Shown here piece after piece: positions 38,101 through 47,210 of a stretch of 64,000 bases of DNA (within the stretch, counting starts at the first letter, position 1; every line of letters starts with the position of its first letter). The DNA lies in assembly GCA_964057225.1 (NCBI GenBank), contig OZ059899.1:7192001-7256000 (forward strand). Direction: 5' to 3'. Under the pieces are notes generated by a model, which had not been told where the DNA came from, searched no databases, and saw only the letters and a list, made by a program, of their open reading frames with translations. A program made the translations under genes and the position numbers. This DNA comes from Auanema rhodensis. Taxonomy: Eukaryota; Nematoda; Chromadorea; Rhabditida; Rhabditidae.

Positions 38101-39310
38101 CAAATTCAAGCATGAACATAATATGTTAATCATGTCATGGAATGCCATAATTGAGCTTCAATGGCATATTACGATTAAGATGAGTGATTTAACGATAGTA
38201 ATATATTTCAGGTTCATTAAAATACCAAAGTTGGTTAGGAAAGGCTTAAAGCCGGATTTTCATTCATCACCACACTCTCTGCCTACTTAATCTGATATCT
38301 GAATGCAGGTGGAAACTGCAGTTATTCGAGATAAGCTACCATAATACTAATCACATGTGCCAGCTGCAGGTGCTCACGCTTATACGTTGCTTTACCTTTT
38401 CGATAACTAGCATTCAACATGACCAAGCTATGAGCAACGCGGAGTATTGAAATATGAAGAAATAATAGGAAAGAAAAAGACAAGAAACTTCGCATAAATG
38501 TAGTTACACCACAATTATGATTATGACCACTAACTTCGCTTTTCAGTGAGCAGTTTTCAGAAAAGGAAGAGCTGAATCAGTGAATTAAATTAGAAGAAAA
38601 TTATAATTATAGTCACAAACTTGATTGCTTCAGAAAAAAGTTGCAGAACAAGGAAGAAATGAATAAAACAACTACAATCTTCACGAATACCACTAGCACA
38701 ACAAGAACGAAACGTACTTCGAGCAAACAGATAGATATAGAAGGTATCAGAGAAGTGTATTCAGAAACCAACAAGACGGTGAAAACAAAATTCTTACCTT
38801 AGATATAAAATCATGTACGGTTTCAGATGGTTTTAAAAGCCAACTTCCATTTTCGGAGAGAAGAGAATGTAGAAATAGTTGTTGAATATGAGCAGGATCA
38901 GGATAGTTTTTTGGAGCTGCAGAAGTGGCTAAATCTTCAATGTTGCGAAACATTGAAATCTTCTTGCTTGGAGAATCTTTGTTCATAGATAAGTTGATGC
39001 CATCAGTCGCATCAGACATGGGCAAAGAAGTCTGCTGGGTGATCTGGATCATGGGTGGTTCTTCACGTTCAAGACCTCGAACACATGGTGAATGGATCAT
39101 ATCAGGTTCCTTTTTCCGTTTCCGTCTTGAAGAGCCCACAGAACTCGGCCTATATATTGGAGTCGAAGTCAATGATGCTATCGATGTTGAGGTAGATGAG
39201 AGTTCAGCTAGCCGAGCTAGTAACTTGTCGACATCAAACCCAGTTCCTTTCGATGGCAAACCGCAATTCATATAGTTTATACTGCCTCTGCTGTTGGCGC
39301 CTGAAGACAT
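131..39310 (-). CDS. daf-12: DAF-12 nuclear hormone receptor, 5' part (ligand-binding domain off the left edge)
   Basis: Steroid (dafachronic acid) receptor that in C. elegans controls dauer entry, developmental timing and lifespan; a nuclear transcription factor. Exons (minus): 39310-38798, 31834-31712, 31113-31027, 2998-2929, 2250-2156, 2082-1960, 1617-1528, 1474-1370, 601-542, 223-131; every junction is GT-AG and phases agree, giving 453 residues to the edge. The DNA-binding domain starts near residue 305 ([21 protein letters not shown]-box ESCKA) and its second zinc module begins [20 protein letters not shown]. It is followed by [21 protein letters not shown]-terminal [16 protein letters not shown] and hinge [19 protein letters not shown] closely match C. 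elegans DAF-12 as I remember it, which separates it from NHR-8 and NHR-48. The last codon seen is followed by a GTGAGT donor, so the gene continues left. The first exon (171 residues, ends ISK) is joined by phase and orientation only; exons from 31834 down are better supported. Introns of 28,028 and 6,963 bases are exceptional here. Confidence 0.93.
392..415 (-). other. daf-12: candidate 24-base cassette microexon of daf-12
   Basis: Between the hinge exons at 542-601 and 131-223 the minus strand reads an acceptor (ATTACAG), 24 bases encoding LPNLPPPD, and a GTGAGA donor. It is phase 0 on both sides, so inclusion keeps the frame: [19 protein letters not shown]. The remembered C. elegans protein reads straight through here without it, so it would be an alternative exon. 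Proline-rich content fits the hinge. This is inferred from splice signals and frame only. Confidence 0.4.
4521..4673 (-). other. GC-rich island with a protein-like 50-codon frame; possible daf-12 alternative first exon
   Basis: An ATG at 4673 opens [18 protein letters not shown] and stays open to a TAG at 4521, ending FGIELESM. After codon 18 there is a GTAACC donor (exon 4620-4673), which would leave phase 0 and could join the phase-0 exon at 2929-2998. The island is clearly richer in GC than its surroundings. I recognise no family. It may be a first exon, a short peptide gene, or a conserved regulatory block that happens to be open. Confidence 0.25.
6402..6476 (-). other. daf-12: candidate alternative first exon of daf-12
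   Basis: An ATG at 6476 begins a 25-codon frame ([20 protein letters not shown], then KFYGK) that ends exactly at AAG|GTAAGA, a strong donor, in phase 0. The next known daf-12 exon downstream (2929-2998) also begins in phase 0, so a short isoform starting here would read into PQMSTPDD. Residue composition is protein-like. There is no cDNA evidence, and a chance match cannot be excluded in 28 kb of intron. Confidence 0.4.
6902..6961 (-). other. daf-12: second candidate alternative first exon of daf-12
   Basis: An ATG at 6961 opens [20 protein letters not shown] (20 codons), which ends at CGC|GTAAAC in phase 0, compatible with the exon at 2929-2998. It lies about 430 bases upstream of the candidate at 6402-6476, so the two could share a promoter region or be alternatives. 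The support is weaker than for that exon because the donor is less canonical. Confidence 0.25.
7438..7471. repeat. (GA)n microsatellite
   Basis: Almost uninterrupted AG dinucleotide run on the plus strand with one T interruption, inside the purine-rich daf-12 intron. Confidence 0.9.
7621..7800 (-). other. unassigned protein-like open frame in the daf-12 intron
   Basis: The minus strand is open with balanced codon use, unlike the purine/pyrimidine frames around it. It starts near [20 protein letters not shown] and ends FDLAVEMS before a TGA. A GTGAAA donor after NQMS would give a phase-0 first exon for daf-12, but the donor is weak and I find no family resemblance. Confidence 0.15.
8163..8174. 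repeat. G12 homopolymer tract
   Basis: Twelve consecutive G on the plus strand, followed by a C/T-rich stretch (about 8207-8248, CTCTCT repeats). Such tracts are potential G-quadruplex or replication-fork barrier sites in nematodes. Confidence 0.9.
9847..9894. repeat. long (GA)n microsatellite
   Basis: About 24 units of AG on the plus strand, the longest GA run in the window. It explains the serine/leucine-rich open frames on the opposite strand, which I do not accept as coding. Confidence 0.95.
11696..11717. repeat. GGCGCC inverted repeat
   Basis: GGCGCC-TGAA-GGCGCC forms a perfect 6-base-pair GC stem with a four-base loop. It stands out in a region with almost no GC-rich sequence. CAGCTG E-box-like hexamers lie on both sides, at roughly 11689 and 11739. 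It could be a protein-binding dyad or an RNA hairpin. No function is shown. Confidence 0.5.
16885..17001 (+). other. GC-rich island with a plus-strand 38-codon open frame
   Basis: The frame begins [20 protein letters not shown] and ends LLVYVSM before TAG; it is open for about 24 more codons upstream without an ATG. It runs antisense to daf-12. Codon use looks protein-like and GC is well above the background, but I know no family. It may be an unannotated small gene, an old gene fragment or a conserved regulatory island. Confidence 0.15.
17043..17053. repeat. G11 homopolymer tract
   Basis: Eleven consecutive G on the plus strand, followed immediately by a GA-rich run. It is the second of two long poly-G tracts inside the daf-12 intron. 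Confidence 0.9.
17380..17499 (-). other. GC-rich island with open frame; possible short daf-12 first exon
   Basis: From an ATG at 17499 the minus strand reads MYSAESM, then a GTGAGC donor directly after the second ATG (exon 17479-17499, phase 0). If not spliced it continues through a Ser/Ala-rich stretch to ALAEWMDN and a stop. GC content is high relative to the flanks. Either a minimal first exon or a conserved non-coding block; there is no family match. Confidence 0.2.
19609..20020 (-). other. daf-12: probable alternative internal exon of daf-12, 412 bases
   Basis: The minus strand has a branch-point-like TTACTAAT and an ATTATTCAG acceptor, an uninterrupted 137-codon frame, then a TAT|GTAAGT donor. 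The product is Ser/Thr/Ala/Leu-rich (for example [20 protein letters not shown]), typical of a nuclear-receptor A/B activation region. It needs a phase-2 donor upstream and ends in phase 0, which fits the exon at 2929-2998. Two phase-2 donors exist upstream: the GTAAGG at 26894, and a GTAATC at 31001 that would extend the exon at 31027-31113 by 26 bases. GC and codon use differ from the surrounding intron. No in-frame ATG begins it, so it is internal. Confidence 0.55.
22703..22760. repeat. (TA)n microsatellite
   Basis: Two long TA runs broken by a short CACACA segment in the daf-12 intron. Similar TA runs occur at about 32076-32112, 43524-43551 and 55507-55533. Confidence 0.95.
26894..26946 (-). 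other. daf-12: candidate alternative first exon of daf-12, phase 2
   Basis: An ATG at 26946 opens [17 protein letters not shown] and ends two bases into a codon at CA|GTAAGG, a strong donor. Those two bases pair with the single leading base of the 412-base exon at 19609-20020 (CAT, His), giving one continuous frame into the DNA-binding domain exons. It lies within a GC-rich island (about 26880-27130) that is open in two minus-strand frames, so the true start and frame are uncertain. Confidence 0.3.
28740..28830. other. GC-rich, CpG-dense island
   Basis: A short block rich in CG dinucleotides (repeated GTCGA/CGACC/GTCG words) inside an AT-rich intron, without a convincing exon. It resembles other CGTCGT-type clusters at about 4120-4140, 5295-5315, 10420-10490 and 15360-15430. 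It is probably regulatory, if it is functional. Confidence 0.35.
29379..29447 (-). other. daf-12: candidate 69-base exon of daf-12 with strong splice sites
   Basis: The acceptor CTGTTTTTCAG and donor GTAAGTATGG are among the best in the long introns. Read in phase 1 to phase 1 it encodes a Ser-rich peptide ([20 protein letters not shown], then IF) that suits a receptor N-terminus. Read in phase 2 to phase 2 it is also open but Cys-rich and less protein-like. The conserved exons on either side are phase 0, so use of this exon would need another upstream first exon and a jump to the phase-1 exon at 2156-2250. Confidence 0.4.
29825..29863 (-). other. daf-12: candidate short first exon of daf-12
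   Basis: An ATG at 29863 gives [13 protein letters not shown], then AAG|GTCGCT, in phase 0. A leader this short is easily produced by chance. It is notable only because it is one of several ATG-to-donor units in the same phase and because a strong candidate exon lies about 400 bases downstream. Confidence 0.2.
33496..33660 (-). other. daf-12: candidate alternative first exon of daf-12, 55 codons
   Basis: An ATG at 33660 starts [20 protein letters not shown] and the frame ends SAVIQILA at a GTGCAA donor in phase 0, matching the phase-0 exon at 31712-31834. It is basic and Ser-rich, which is plausible for a nuclear protein. An internal TTTTCAG could also make the second half a separate exon. 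It is unconfirmed. Confidence 0.3.
34530..34690. other. strongly GC-rich island in the daf-12 intron
   Basis: Roughly 60 percent GC over about 150 bases, with many CpG, in DNA that is otherwise about one third GC. It is open for 68 codons on the plus strand and for a similar stretch on the minus strand (Ala/Pro/Arg-rich), but it has no usable donor. It may be a promoter or enhancer core, or a fragment of foreign or repeat origin. I do not match it to rRNA or tRNA. Confidence 0.35.
37587..37595. repeat. C9 homopolymer tract
   Basis: Nine C on the plus strand (G9 on the daf-12 sense strand), one of five G/C tracts of nine or more in the window. Confidence 0.85.
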
Positions 39311-42300
39311 GACGGGTCACCCGTAGAGGGGAGTGTGGCAGATAGACAGGCAGAGCAAGAGGCGGGAATGGGAGAGAAGTTTATCAGCTCAAGAAGAAGC
39401 ACCAATCTGAGAAAAGTGCTAATCGATAGTTTGAAATAAGTAGTAATAGACGTAGCAAGTAGTTACAAGTTGAATAAGACGCAAAAATGTGTTCAAGATG
39501 AAACTTGTAGTTGGTTGAAGAGACGACGCACACCGCAAATGAATCAGCTACTGGAGGAAAGAAGGTGACGAATCAAAAACAGTGGCTGGAAGAGAAGATG
39601 CTGAACAAATGGGAGGAGCGAAAACCATAATTATCATGTATACGCAGGAATGGATTTGAAGTTAACGGATATATAGCGATTGAAAAGCCAAACTGAGCAC
39701 CAGCATTCCTAAGCTCTGATAAACCGCTTGGTTGCTAAAAACGCCAGATTCATCAAAAGAAACTGAAATGCTAGTAGGCTTTACAAACTTGTACCCGAGC
39801 AATTACGCTGAGTATATTTCTGATAACGTGGTTGCCGTGCGATTGATTGTCATGAAAAGAGCAGAAGTCGAAAAGCCGTTAAATGAACAACCAAATCTAA
39901 GAAGCATGCTTAACAACATGATAGTTGAAGAAATAGCAACTAGCTGAATATTTTTTTCAATCTTCTTGAAAATATATTTAGAAACATTTGAACTTTCATT
40001 CGATCGGAATAAAGGGATGTCACTTTGCATACTCTCATAGCAGTTGAGAGTAAGGTGTACAAAAAGAAAGAGGTAGATCCTCAATATATATGATTCGAAT
40101 AAAAAAAAGAACTGATTTCCCGGCAATTTTTGAAATACCTGCAGACACTCTATATCGGCAATCAGCGATAAGAATGTTGGTTATGCTAGGAGAAATCTTA
40201 GTTCAAATAAGTTTGTTTCAAGCTAGCCTAGATAATATAGAGATAAGGAAAAGTATGCAAAAAATAAAAAAATATATAAAACAGAAAGAAAATAATAGAT
40301 TTTTAAAATAATTTTACATTATAACTTTGATACAGAATAAGCTGTCTCTTGCTAAAATGATTAGAATATTAATCAGGTTTACGTTAGATAACTAATTTAA
40401 TTTTATGAAGGAAAACGGCAACCGCGTTATTTTATTAAAATACTCACGCTTTTACTAGTTTCGAAAAATTGTAAAGATTGAATATAAATGGAACAAAATG
40501 AATTCATAAGGAAACCTCATTAGATCACTAAGGGTCAGCCTACATTGCTTTGATCATAAGGGGCGGATCTCATGAGCTTAACAAGCACTCGTCCGCCCAT
40601 AGAGAAAGAGAAAGAGAAAGGCGGATACGGCATATCGCTTTCTAAATATCTTCACCCAACCACCATATGCAGACAAAGTAGCATAAGAATTTAGATATTT
40701 GAATGAATCCACACTTTTTTTCAAATATGTTTCAAGGATCAGCACAGCAAAGGTTAGCTGAAAGCTCCATAGCTATTAAATTAGTTCAATTTTGGAGGGT
40801 AAAAGATTTAGTGGGAAACCGCTTATCGACGTCGTGTGACCATTAATACATGCATCTCATTCTATTTAAAGGATAGTGGCCAAGGGACTGACTTGCTTTA
40901 CACCTCCTTTTCTCTTACACCCGTATCCAGTGCTTATAACCGCTAAAGTTTAAGGCAGAGTGAAATGTCTGAGTATAAGAGGACAAAGTCATGGTTATAT
41001 TTCTTAAATGTCGAAGACAAATCTGACCAAAAGTTAAGCAGCTGTTGAACATGCGTGAGCATGATCTCCAAATTAGTCAAATTCCTAATGAGATAACGAC
41101 AAAAATCTTCAATCGCGTGTATCCCATTTCAACAAATTGCAGAATGAGCATCTGTAGGAGAGAAGCATTAAGATAACGGATGAGTAAGCAGCAGCTTAGC
41201 AACATCAAATGAAAAATTAATAAATAATCAGATTACCAAAAAATAGGCAAGTTAAGCTTATGGTTTCAACTTAATGGGTTATTGGAAAACAAACAGAAAT
41301 TTCATCTGCATTTTCAGTTCAATCCGGAAACACTATGACCAGCGCGGTAATCCAAAAAGGATTTCTAAACAGTGGAAGAAAGAAGACAAAACCAAAGAGG
41401 ATCTGCCAACGTCATTAATAATTCAAGCATTCCAATGTCGTTCATTGACGCTGTTGGTCTATAATTGGTAAACCGGCCCGGAAAACTAGAGACACAAGGG
41501 AAAAGAATTTAAGAACAGAGTATAGAGTATGAATAGCGTGTGAATAGAGATAGAAACTAACATTTAAAATTTGATAATGAAAAGGTAAGGTGTGTAATAG
41601 AAAAAGGAAATATGCAGATTGGAATTTTCTTATATTTGCAGTAAGCATGTTTAAAGGAGAGACAATAAAGCATGATTATTAACTAACAAGATTCATAATT
41701 CCAAAGTAATGATACCAGTATACATACTAATTAGTGTGCAACTTCAAGAGCAGTAACATTCAAGCAAGCAGCGGATCAGACTATTAATAAGCATATTTGG
41801 ATATGACTGATGCTTTCAAGCTCAAATTGCTTTGTTCACAAAGCCAATTAAATATTAAGATGTCAAGTTCATAGTAATATTCCGATATTCATAATCAAAT
41901 AGACACATATAGCCATATAATAACTAGATATAAGCGAGAAAATGTATATTTATAACCTTTCATATATTGAACAAGGATGTTAAAATCGAGTTGAGCTAGA
42001 ATTTAGCTTTGATGATAAGCTTGCATAAGAACTTTTTTAGTTGTATAAACCATGCTTAGAAAGAGATCAAAATTAACATTGACATCAATAAGAATATATA
42101 CGTAATTTTCTAAACGAATACAGAATACGGCATATCTGCAAGGTACAAACGATTACCATTGACAGAGCAGCTGACGGAGAAAAGTGAGATGAAACGTAAC
42201 GATAAAGATAAAGTGCGTAATAATAAATGAGATTAGCAAAGCAAAAAAACGAAAAAAAAATATATATGGACTAGACTGAGGGGCACCATGAGTGCAAGCT

Positions 42301-43520
42301 GACCTCTATGAGTTCAGCATGAACTAGCAACGAAATACTTAAGGGAGAGATCAGTAAATAGCGGGAGAAGTTCTGAATAATCTTTGAAAAAATATGTTTT
42401 TTTGGTTAAAAAAATTGGGATAGTTGATCATCGTAGTTGAGCTTCCTATGTTTGTGTCTGCTTGTCTGTCTATATGTGTGTCTATGTGTATGAAAGAGTA
42501 TGTATGTGTGTGACGGAAACCCTCGCAAAAGTGCAAAATCAATAAGACTGGTCGCACTTGCTGGCACTGGCGGGGCGCAATACACAGCCAGCACGTCGAC
42601 CACGAAACAGGGAGATGGAAAAAGAAAAAAGAGAGAGAAGAAGAAAAACATACGAGCGGAGTGCTGAAAAGTTAGATGGAGAGAGAGATAGAGAAAGGGA
42701 GAGAAAGAAATAAGAACAAAGACAGCATGAGGGGAAAGCGAGGGAGATAGAAGGAAAGAAGTGAAACATAAAGAGAGAAAAACGGAGCGGATCGGCGGCC
42801 AACAGAAGACTCACAGTCTCACACTAGATGGACATTGCAGAGCTAGAGCACGTTACGATTCAAATCTTAAATGTTTAAGGTATTTTCTGCTTAATCTGAT
42901 TTTGGCTGCAATTAACCCTGTTCAAACATCGCAGCATTCATTATACAACAGGTAGTTTCTTCATACGTAGCAAAATATAGCTTAAATAGTTTCAAACAAC
43001 GTAGCTGCGCGGAAAACGCTACGAAGTTTTCAATGAAGTTTTTCGTAGCCTGTTGTCTATTCTTAAACGCTCTCATCTCAGTTGTTTCCCTTTTGTGCTA
43101 AGGCTTATGTAAGGAACAACTACCTCACTTTCGAGAAGAAGTGGCTTGCAACAACCTATGGAATGATCTATCTCATCCACATCTTTCGTTTTACCTCTTC
43201 TCTATTTCTTCACTATCTTTCATATTCTCTCTCTTTCTCTCTCTCTTATTTCATTGTACTACTCTTTGCTATTTCAAATGGCCTAGCACTCTCTCTTTCA
43301 CTCTTACACACAATTTTATCTTCATTGGCTTATATACCGCTTATGATGTACCCCGGTACCAGAGTACTTACTCTCCGTTTAGTCCATTAGTCAAACCCCC
43401 TGTTACATACGTTATCCTTTTTTGATTACGAATGTCAAGCATTATATTATCTATAGAGATAATTTCCAGCAACGTTGTGACAAAAACTCTAGTACGCATA
43501 AATAAATAAATATAAATATA

Positions 43521-43551
<31 letters not shown>

Positions 43552-44397
43552 CTCGATATTAGAATTCGATATAAAGAGAGAAATAGAGTTATGATTACTA
43601 TACAAGCTGCTAATACATGAGCAATAGTTAGTCTTTCCGCTATCTTTCATATAAACCTCAACCAATTTCAATACATTCGTTGGTCTACCGATGCGTATAT
43701 AATACATAAGCTGTATCCCATTTTGATATAACAACTAATACTATTGTTTAAGGCACAGCTTTCAAGATTAAAACATTCTCATGAGGATGTAGACAAGAAA
43801 GATCTGATGAAGCAGCTTAACTCGGCAGAAAAAAGCATCATGAAAAGCATCAAGACTCATATTGCGTTAAAATGCCAAAATGAGTAAAATATTAGTGTCG
43901 ACAAGTGTATAAACTTCATACGTATGATCAGAAATCTCTGAGCGCATAATATTGATCTCGCAACATATCTGGCTCAGGTCTTAGTTCAAAAGCTGAGCAA
44001 TATGGTGTCAGTTGTAAAGAACTTTGACGTTGACATAGATTCGAAGTGCGCTTGCGTTGAGCCATCTTCTCTATGAAATAAAAGAAGTTACTAGAAATTG
44101 AATTACGATCGCCTTTCCTTCCAAACGACTAACCATAGTTTTTCCAAGTACGAGATACGTGTAACTTGTATAAAACTGAAGCAACTATTGTGCAATCTCA
44201 AACTACTAGCCAATGCAGAATTTTTGAAACAAATTGTCTCGCAAGGAAACAGTATCCCTATTTCATTATCCATTAATTTCCTCAAAATGCCGTCCAATCA
44301 GTAACGGATGCTTCATAGACCAAAAGCGAAATGACGAAATAATAAGCGGGATTATGAAGTATCGGATCAATGAGGTTGCTGTTATATTCATTAGTCA

Positions 44398-44407
44398 GGG
44401 GGGGGGG
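44398..44407. repeat. G10 homopolymer tract
   Basis: Ten G on the plus strand in intergenic DNA. Confidence 0.85.
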
Positions 44408-46101
44408 ATAAAAAGCAGAACATGACAAGAAATGAGGACAGGCGCGACGACAAGTTTCAAGAAAAAACGACTTCAATTCTAAAGGTCAACCTTGAAAGGA
44501 CAAAAACTACCATACGTAATCGCAACATAATAATTCAATGGTTGAAACAGTTGAAAGTTTGCAATTGGTTGTGTAAACTTCAAAGGTAGTAATTAGCGCT
44601 AAAAAGGGATAGGCAATTAAAAACGACTTAAAACATCAAGGGAGTTGTTGAATCAAGCATTATTGATGAATTACTTATCAATTAGTTAGCAACATTAACA
44701 TTGATGCATAGTTGAATTATTATTACATACTTTTATCGGATAATTAAAATTGCATATCCTGACTGAATTATATATGCATATATGTGTATATATTACTATT
44801 TTTGTCGTTCGCTCTCAATAATGATAGGTCATCTGTGATAATATAATGTTGAAAGAAAGATTAGTAGTGAGGCAGATATGATCGTTCAGGGATTATCTAG
44901 TGTGCAATGCATATTCTTATATCAAAAACTCGAAATGAAAAGCCTTGAACACACATTTAGTAACACTGCTTACGGCGGTTGAGGGAAATAAAATCAGAAC
45001 AAAAATAAAATTATAAATGCTAAAAGATATTTTTTGAAATTTTTAAAAATTCAGGTAAATTCAGGAAAACAGAATGGACCTCTGGTTGTGGAAGCACTGA
45101 AACAGTTCTTCTCTTGGACCAAGTGCGTTGTTTCTCAAAATAATATGACTCTGATCCATAGATTATAATCCTGACTGAATACAATTAGTGTTCTCAATAA
45201 TACAATTTACTCTAAGTGAACGATACTACCTAGTTTACTGGCAATGCTTTTCACAAATCTTTTTGGAGTTTGCATAAAAATTTCATTAGAGAACTCGTAG
45301 GAAAACTGTTTCTTACAAAATATTGGATGGTTTTCAAAGTACTTTGATTCACAATAAATCTCCATAATACTTTTTTTTATAGCGTCCGTCGAAAATGAAG
45401 TAAAAATCAAATTGCAAGCCATCTCCTCACAGGAGTTTAGAGGGATAAGAAAGATGTATCATTCATAAGGCGATTATATAGGGGTTCAAGAAGATTTCAC
45501 ATTCATTATATTCTTGGAACTTGTTACATGTTTGATCTGCCTACTATGGATAATGGATAAATCTCTGGATAAAGAATGTGCAATAGTTCATACGACGAAA
45601 AAAACCAGGATAGCTTCTTTTATACAATTTGTATTCCTTTGTAATACTGGAAAGGTGATATGAGTCGGCGAAATTTGAAAAACGGATCGACAGAAATGAA
45701 AAGAGACGCAGCGGTAAAAGAAAATTAAATGTTGGAAATAAACTGGAGAGCAGAAAAGAGAAGAACAATCATCTCGTAGTCGTGAGAGAAGTATCTACCA
45801 GCCTACATACGTATTTGGGCTCATTTTGCATTGGTCTAAAAAATAACCAAACAGACTTTAAAATGTAATGATTTTTAAAAACATCCATAATTTTGTTTGA
45901 ATTATAGAAATTAAATCTTTAAAATGTTATGCTATAGCACAGGATTGGGTAGAATATCTTTGTACTATGAAAAGAGACATCAGAGAACAGGATAGAGAAG
46001 ATATGAAATGTTACTACATGAAGAAAAATGTGATGAGAAGAAACTGATTTTCAAACGGAATCTGAAGAAAAGAGGCCATCTGCAGGAATAGAAAACCATC
46101 G

Positions 46102-46230
46102 ATGGCAGACGTCGTAGACCTCCCGGGTGGTAGTCTGGAACAATGGCTACGTAAGCCATACACAAAATCGAAGACTTTGGCAGATCGGAAATTAGAAAGC
46201 CGACAATGGCCAATAGTTACATACATATAA
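46102..46230 (+). other. unassigned 42-codon open frame
   Basis: It starts MADVVDLPGGSLEQWLRKPY and ends QWPIVTYI. The block is GC-richer than its flanks and codon use looks natural, but there is no splice context and no known family. It may be a decayed gene fragment. Longer minus-strand frames over the same bases look less protein-like. Confidence 0.2.
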
Positions 46231-47210
46231 ACTATGGAATGATTGAGAATGGTTTCAAACTTCTAAACAGAATGTGGACAATTCCTAAGAAACTGTGTCG
46301 CAAAGGACATAGACTATGCACCTGTCCTTGCCAATCAGCGCGCGTTTTCTGGGCCGATTGATTTGAAGTAACATTGCAAGACATAATATTTCATGAGAGA
46401 GCCAACTATTTGACCTTATAAAAAACATGAAAGTTTGCATATGCATGTGCTTATAAGATATATACAATCCCCGTGCTTCAAGTCCAATTCTGAGACAGCG
46501 CTTAGCTGTCGCTTTAGTAATATTAATATCTAATAACTTTATTAGAGCGCAAATCCAATAGTGAATTAATCAGTGAAACTGAAATAACATAACTAACCAA
46601 TTCATAAAAATCATCAGTATCAATAAATATTTCCTCATCTTCGAACCATTTGTAACAGTAAGATGGATCGAATTGAACTACCTCCATACTTCTTCTGAAA
46701 ACAGGTCTTCAAGCTATCAATCACATCTGCTAAGAATAACTAAAGTGCTACCAACACGAAACCACAAAAGTAAAAAATCTAGAATTTATTATTCTGATCA
46801 CAAAGTTCAACAGTGGACAAAACTAGATTTATCGAAAATATCTTGTATACAACACAATCCTAGGGGAAAAGCACCCAAGTAAAGTATAAATATATGAATA
46901 AGCACATGTTAGAAAACAAATTTTCACAATTATCACACTTTGAATACCAGTGGAATCCCTTAATAGCCTGCAAATAAAAGGTAAACTATTCCCAAATTAT
47001 GCATAAGAAATATAACTGTATATATAACAAAAAGAAACAAATCTAAATTATTAGGCTCTAGGAGCAAAAAAACACAAAGATGTTGAGTTACGAATAGTTG
47101 ATATAAAAAACTAGCACTATTATGACTAAGTTTCTAAAAGAAATATTAACAATATGAATGAACTTTCCAATTATAAAGTCTAAAAAGGACTGAGAAGTAA
47201 TTAAGTCACA

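Larger units (their letters stand above)
31114..38797 (-). other. daf-12 introns of 598 and 6,963 bases, with the exon at 31712-31834 between them
   Basis: The exon at 31712-31834 begins [16 protein letters not shown] and contains an internal ATG ([16 protein letters not shown]) that could itself be a start. The 7-kb intron upstream is AT-rich, with a (TA)n run at 32076-32112, a C9 tract at 37587-37595 and a GC island at 34530-34690. Around 37195-37290 a GC-rich 90-base block is open on both strands and flanked by plausible splice signals. I assign no gene to it. Confidence 0.7.
39311..47210. other. intergenic region between daf-12 and Elongin A
   Basis: About 7.9 kb with no gene I can support; it should contain the distal daf-12 promoter. 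The first 100 bases upstream of the daf-12 ATG are C/T-rich on the sense strand. It holds a (TA)n run at 43524-43551, a G10 tract at 44398-44407, a T/C-rich plus-strand stretch at 43160-43320 and short protein-like frames near 45060-45150, 45207-45422 (minus), 46102-46230 (plus) and 46673-46882 (plus). None shows a recognisable domain or a complete splice pattern. Confidence 0.6.

Noticed and set aside
43082-43425. Two plus-strand hydrophobic frames of about 100 codons
   Set aside because: T/C-rich low-complexity sequence gives Ser/Leu/Phe repeats in two frames at once, not a membrane protein.
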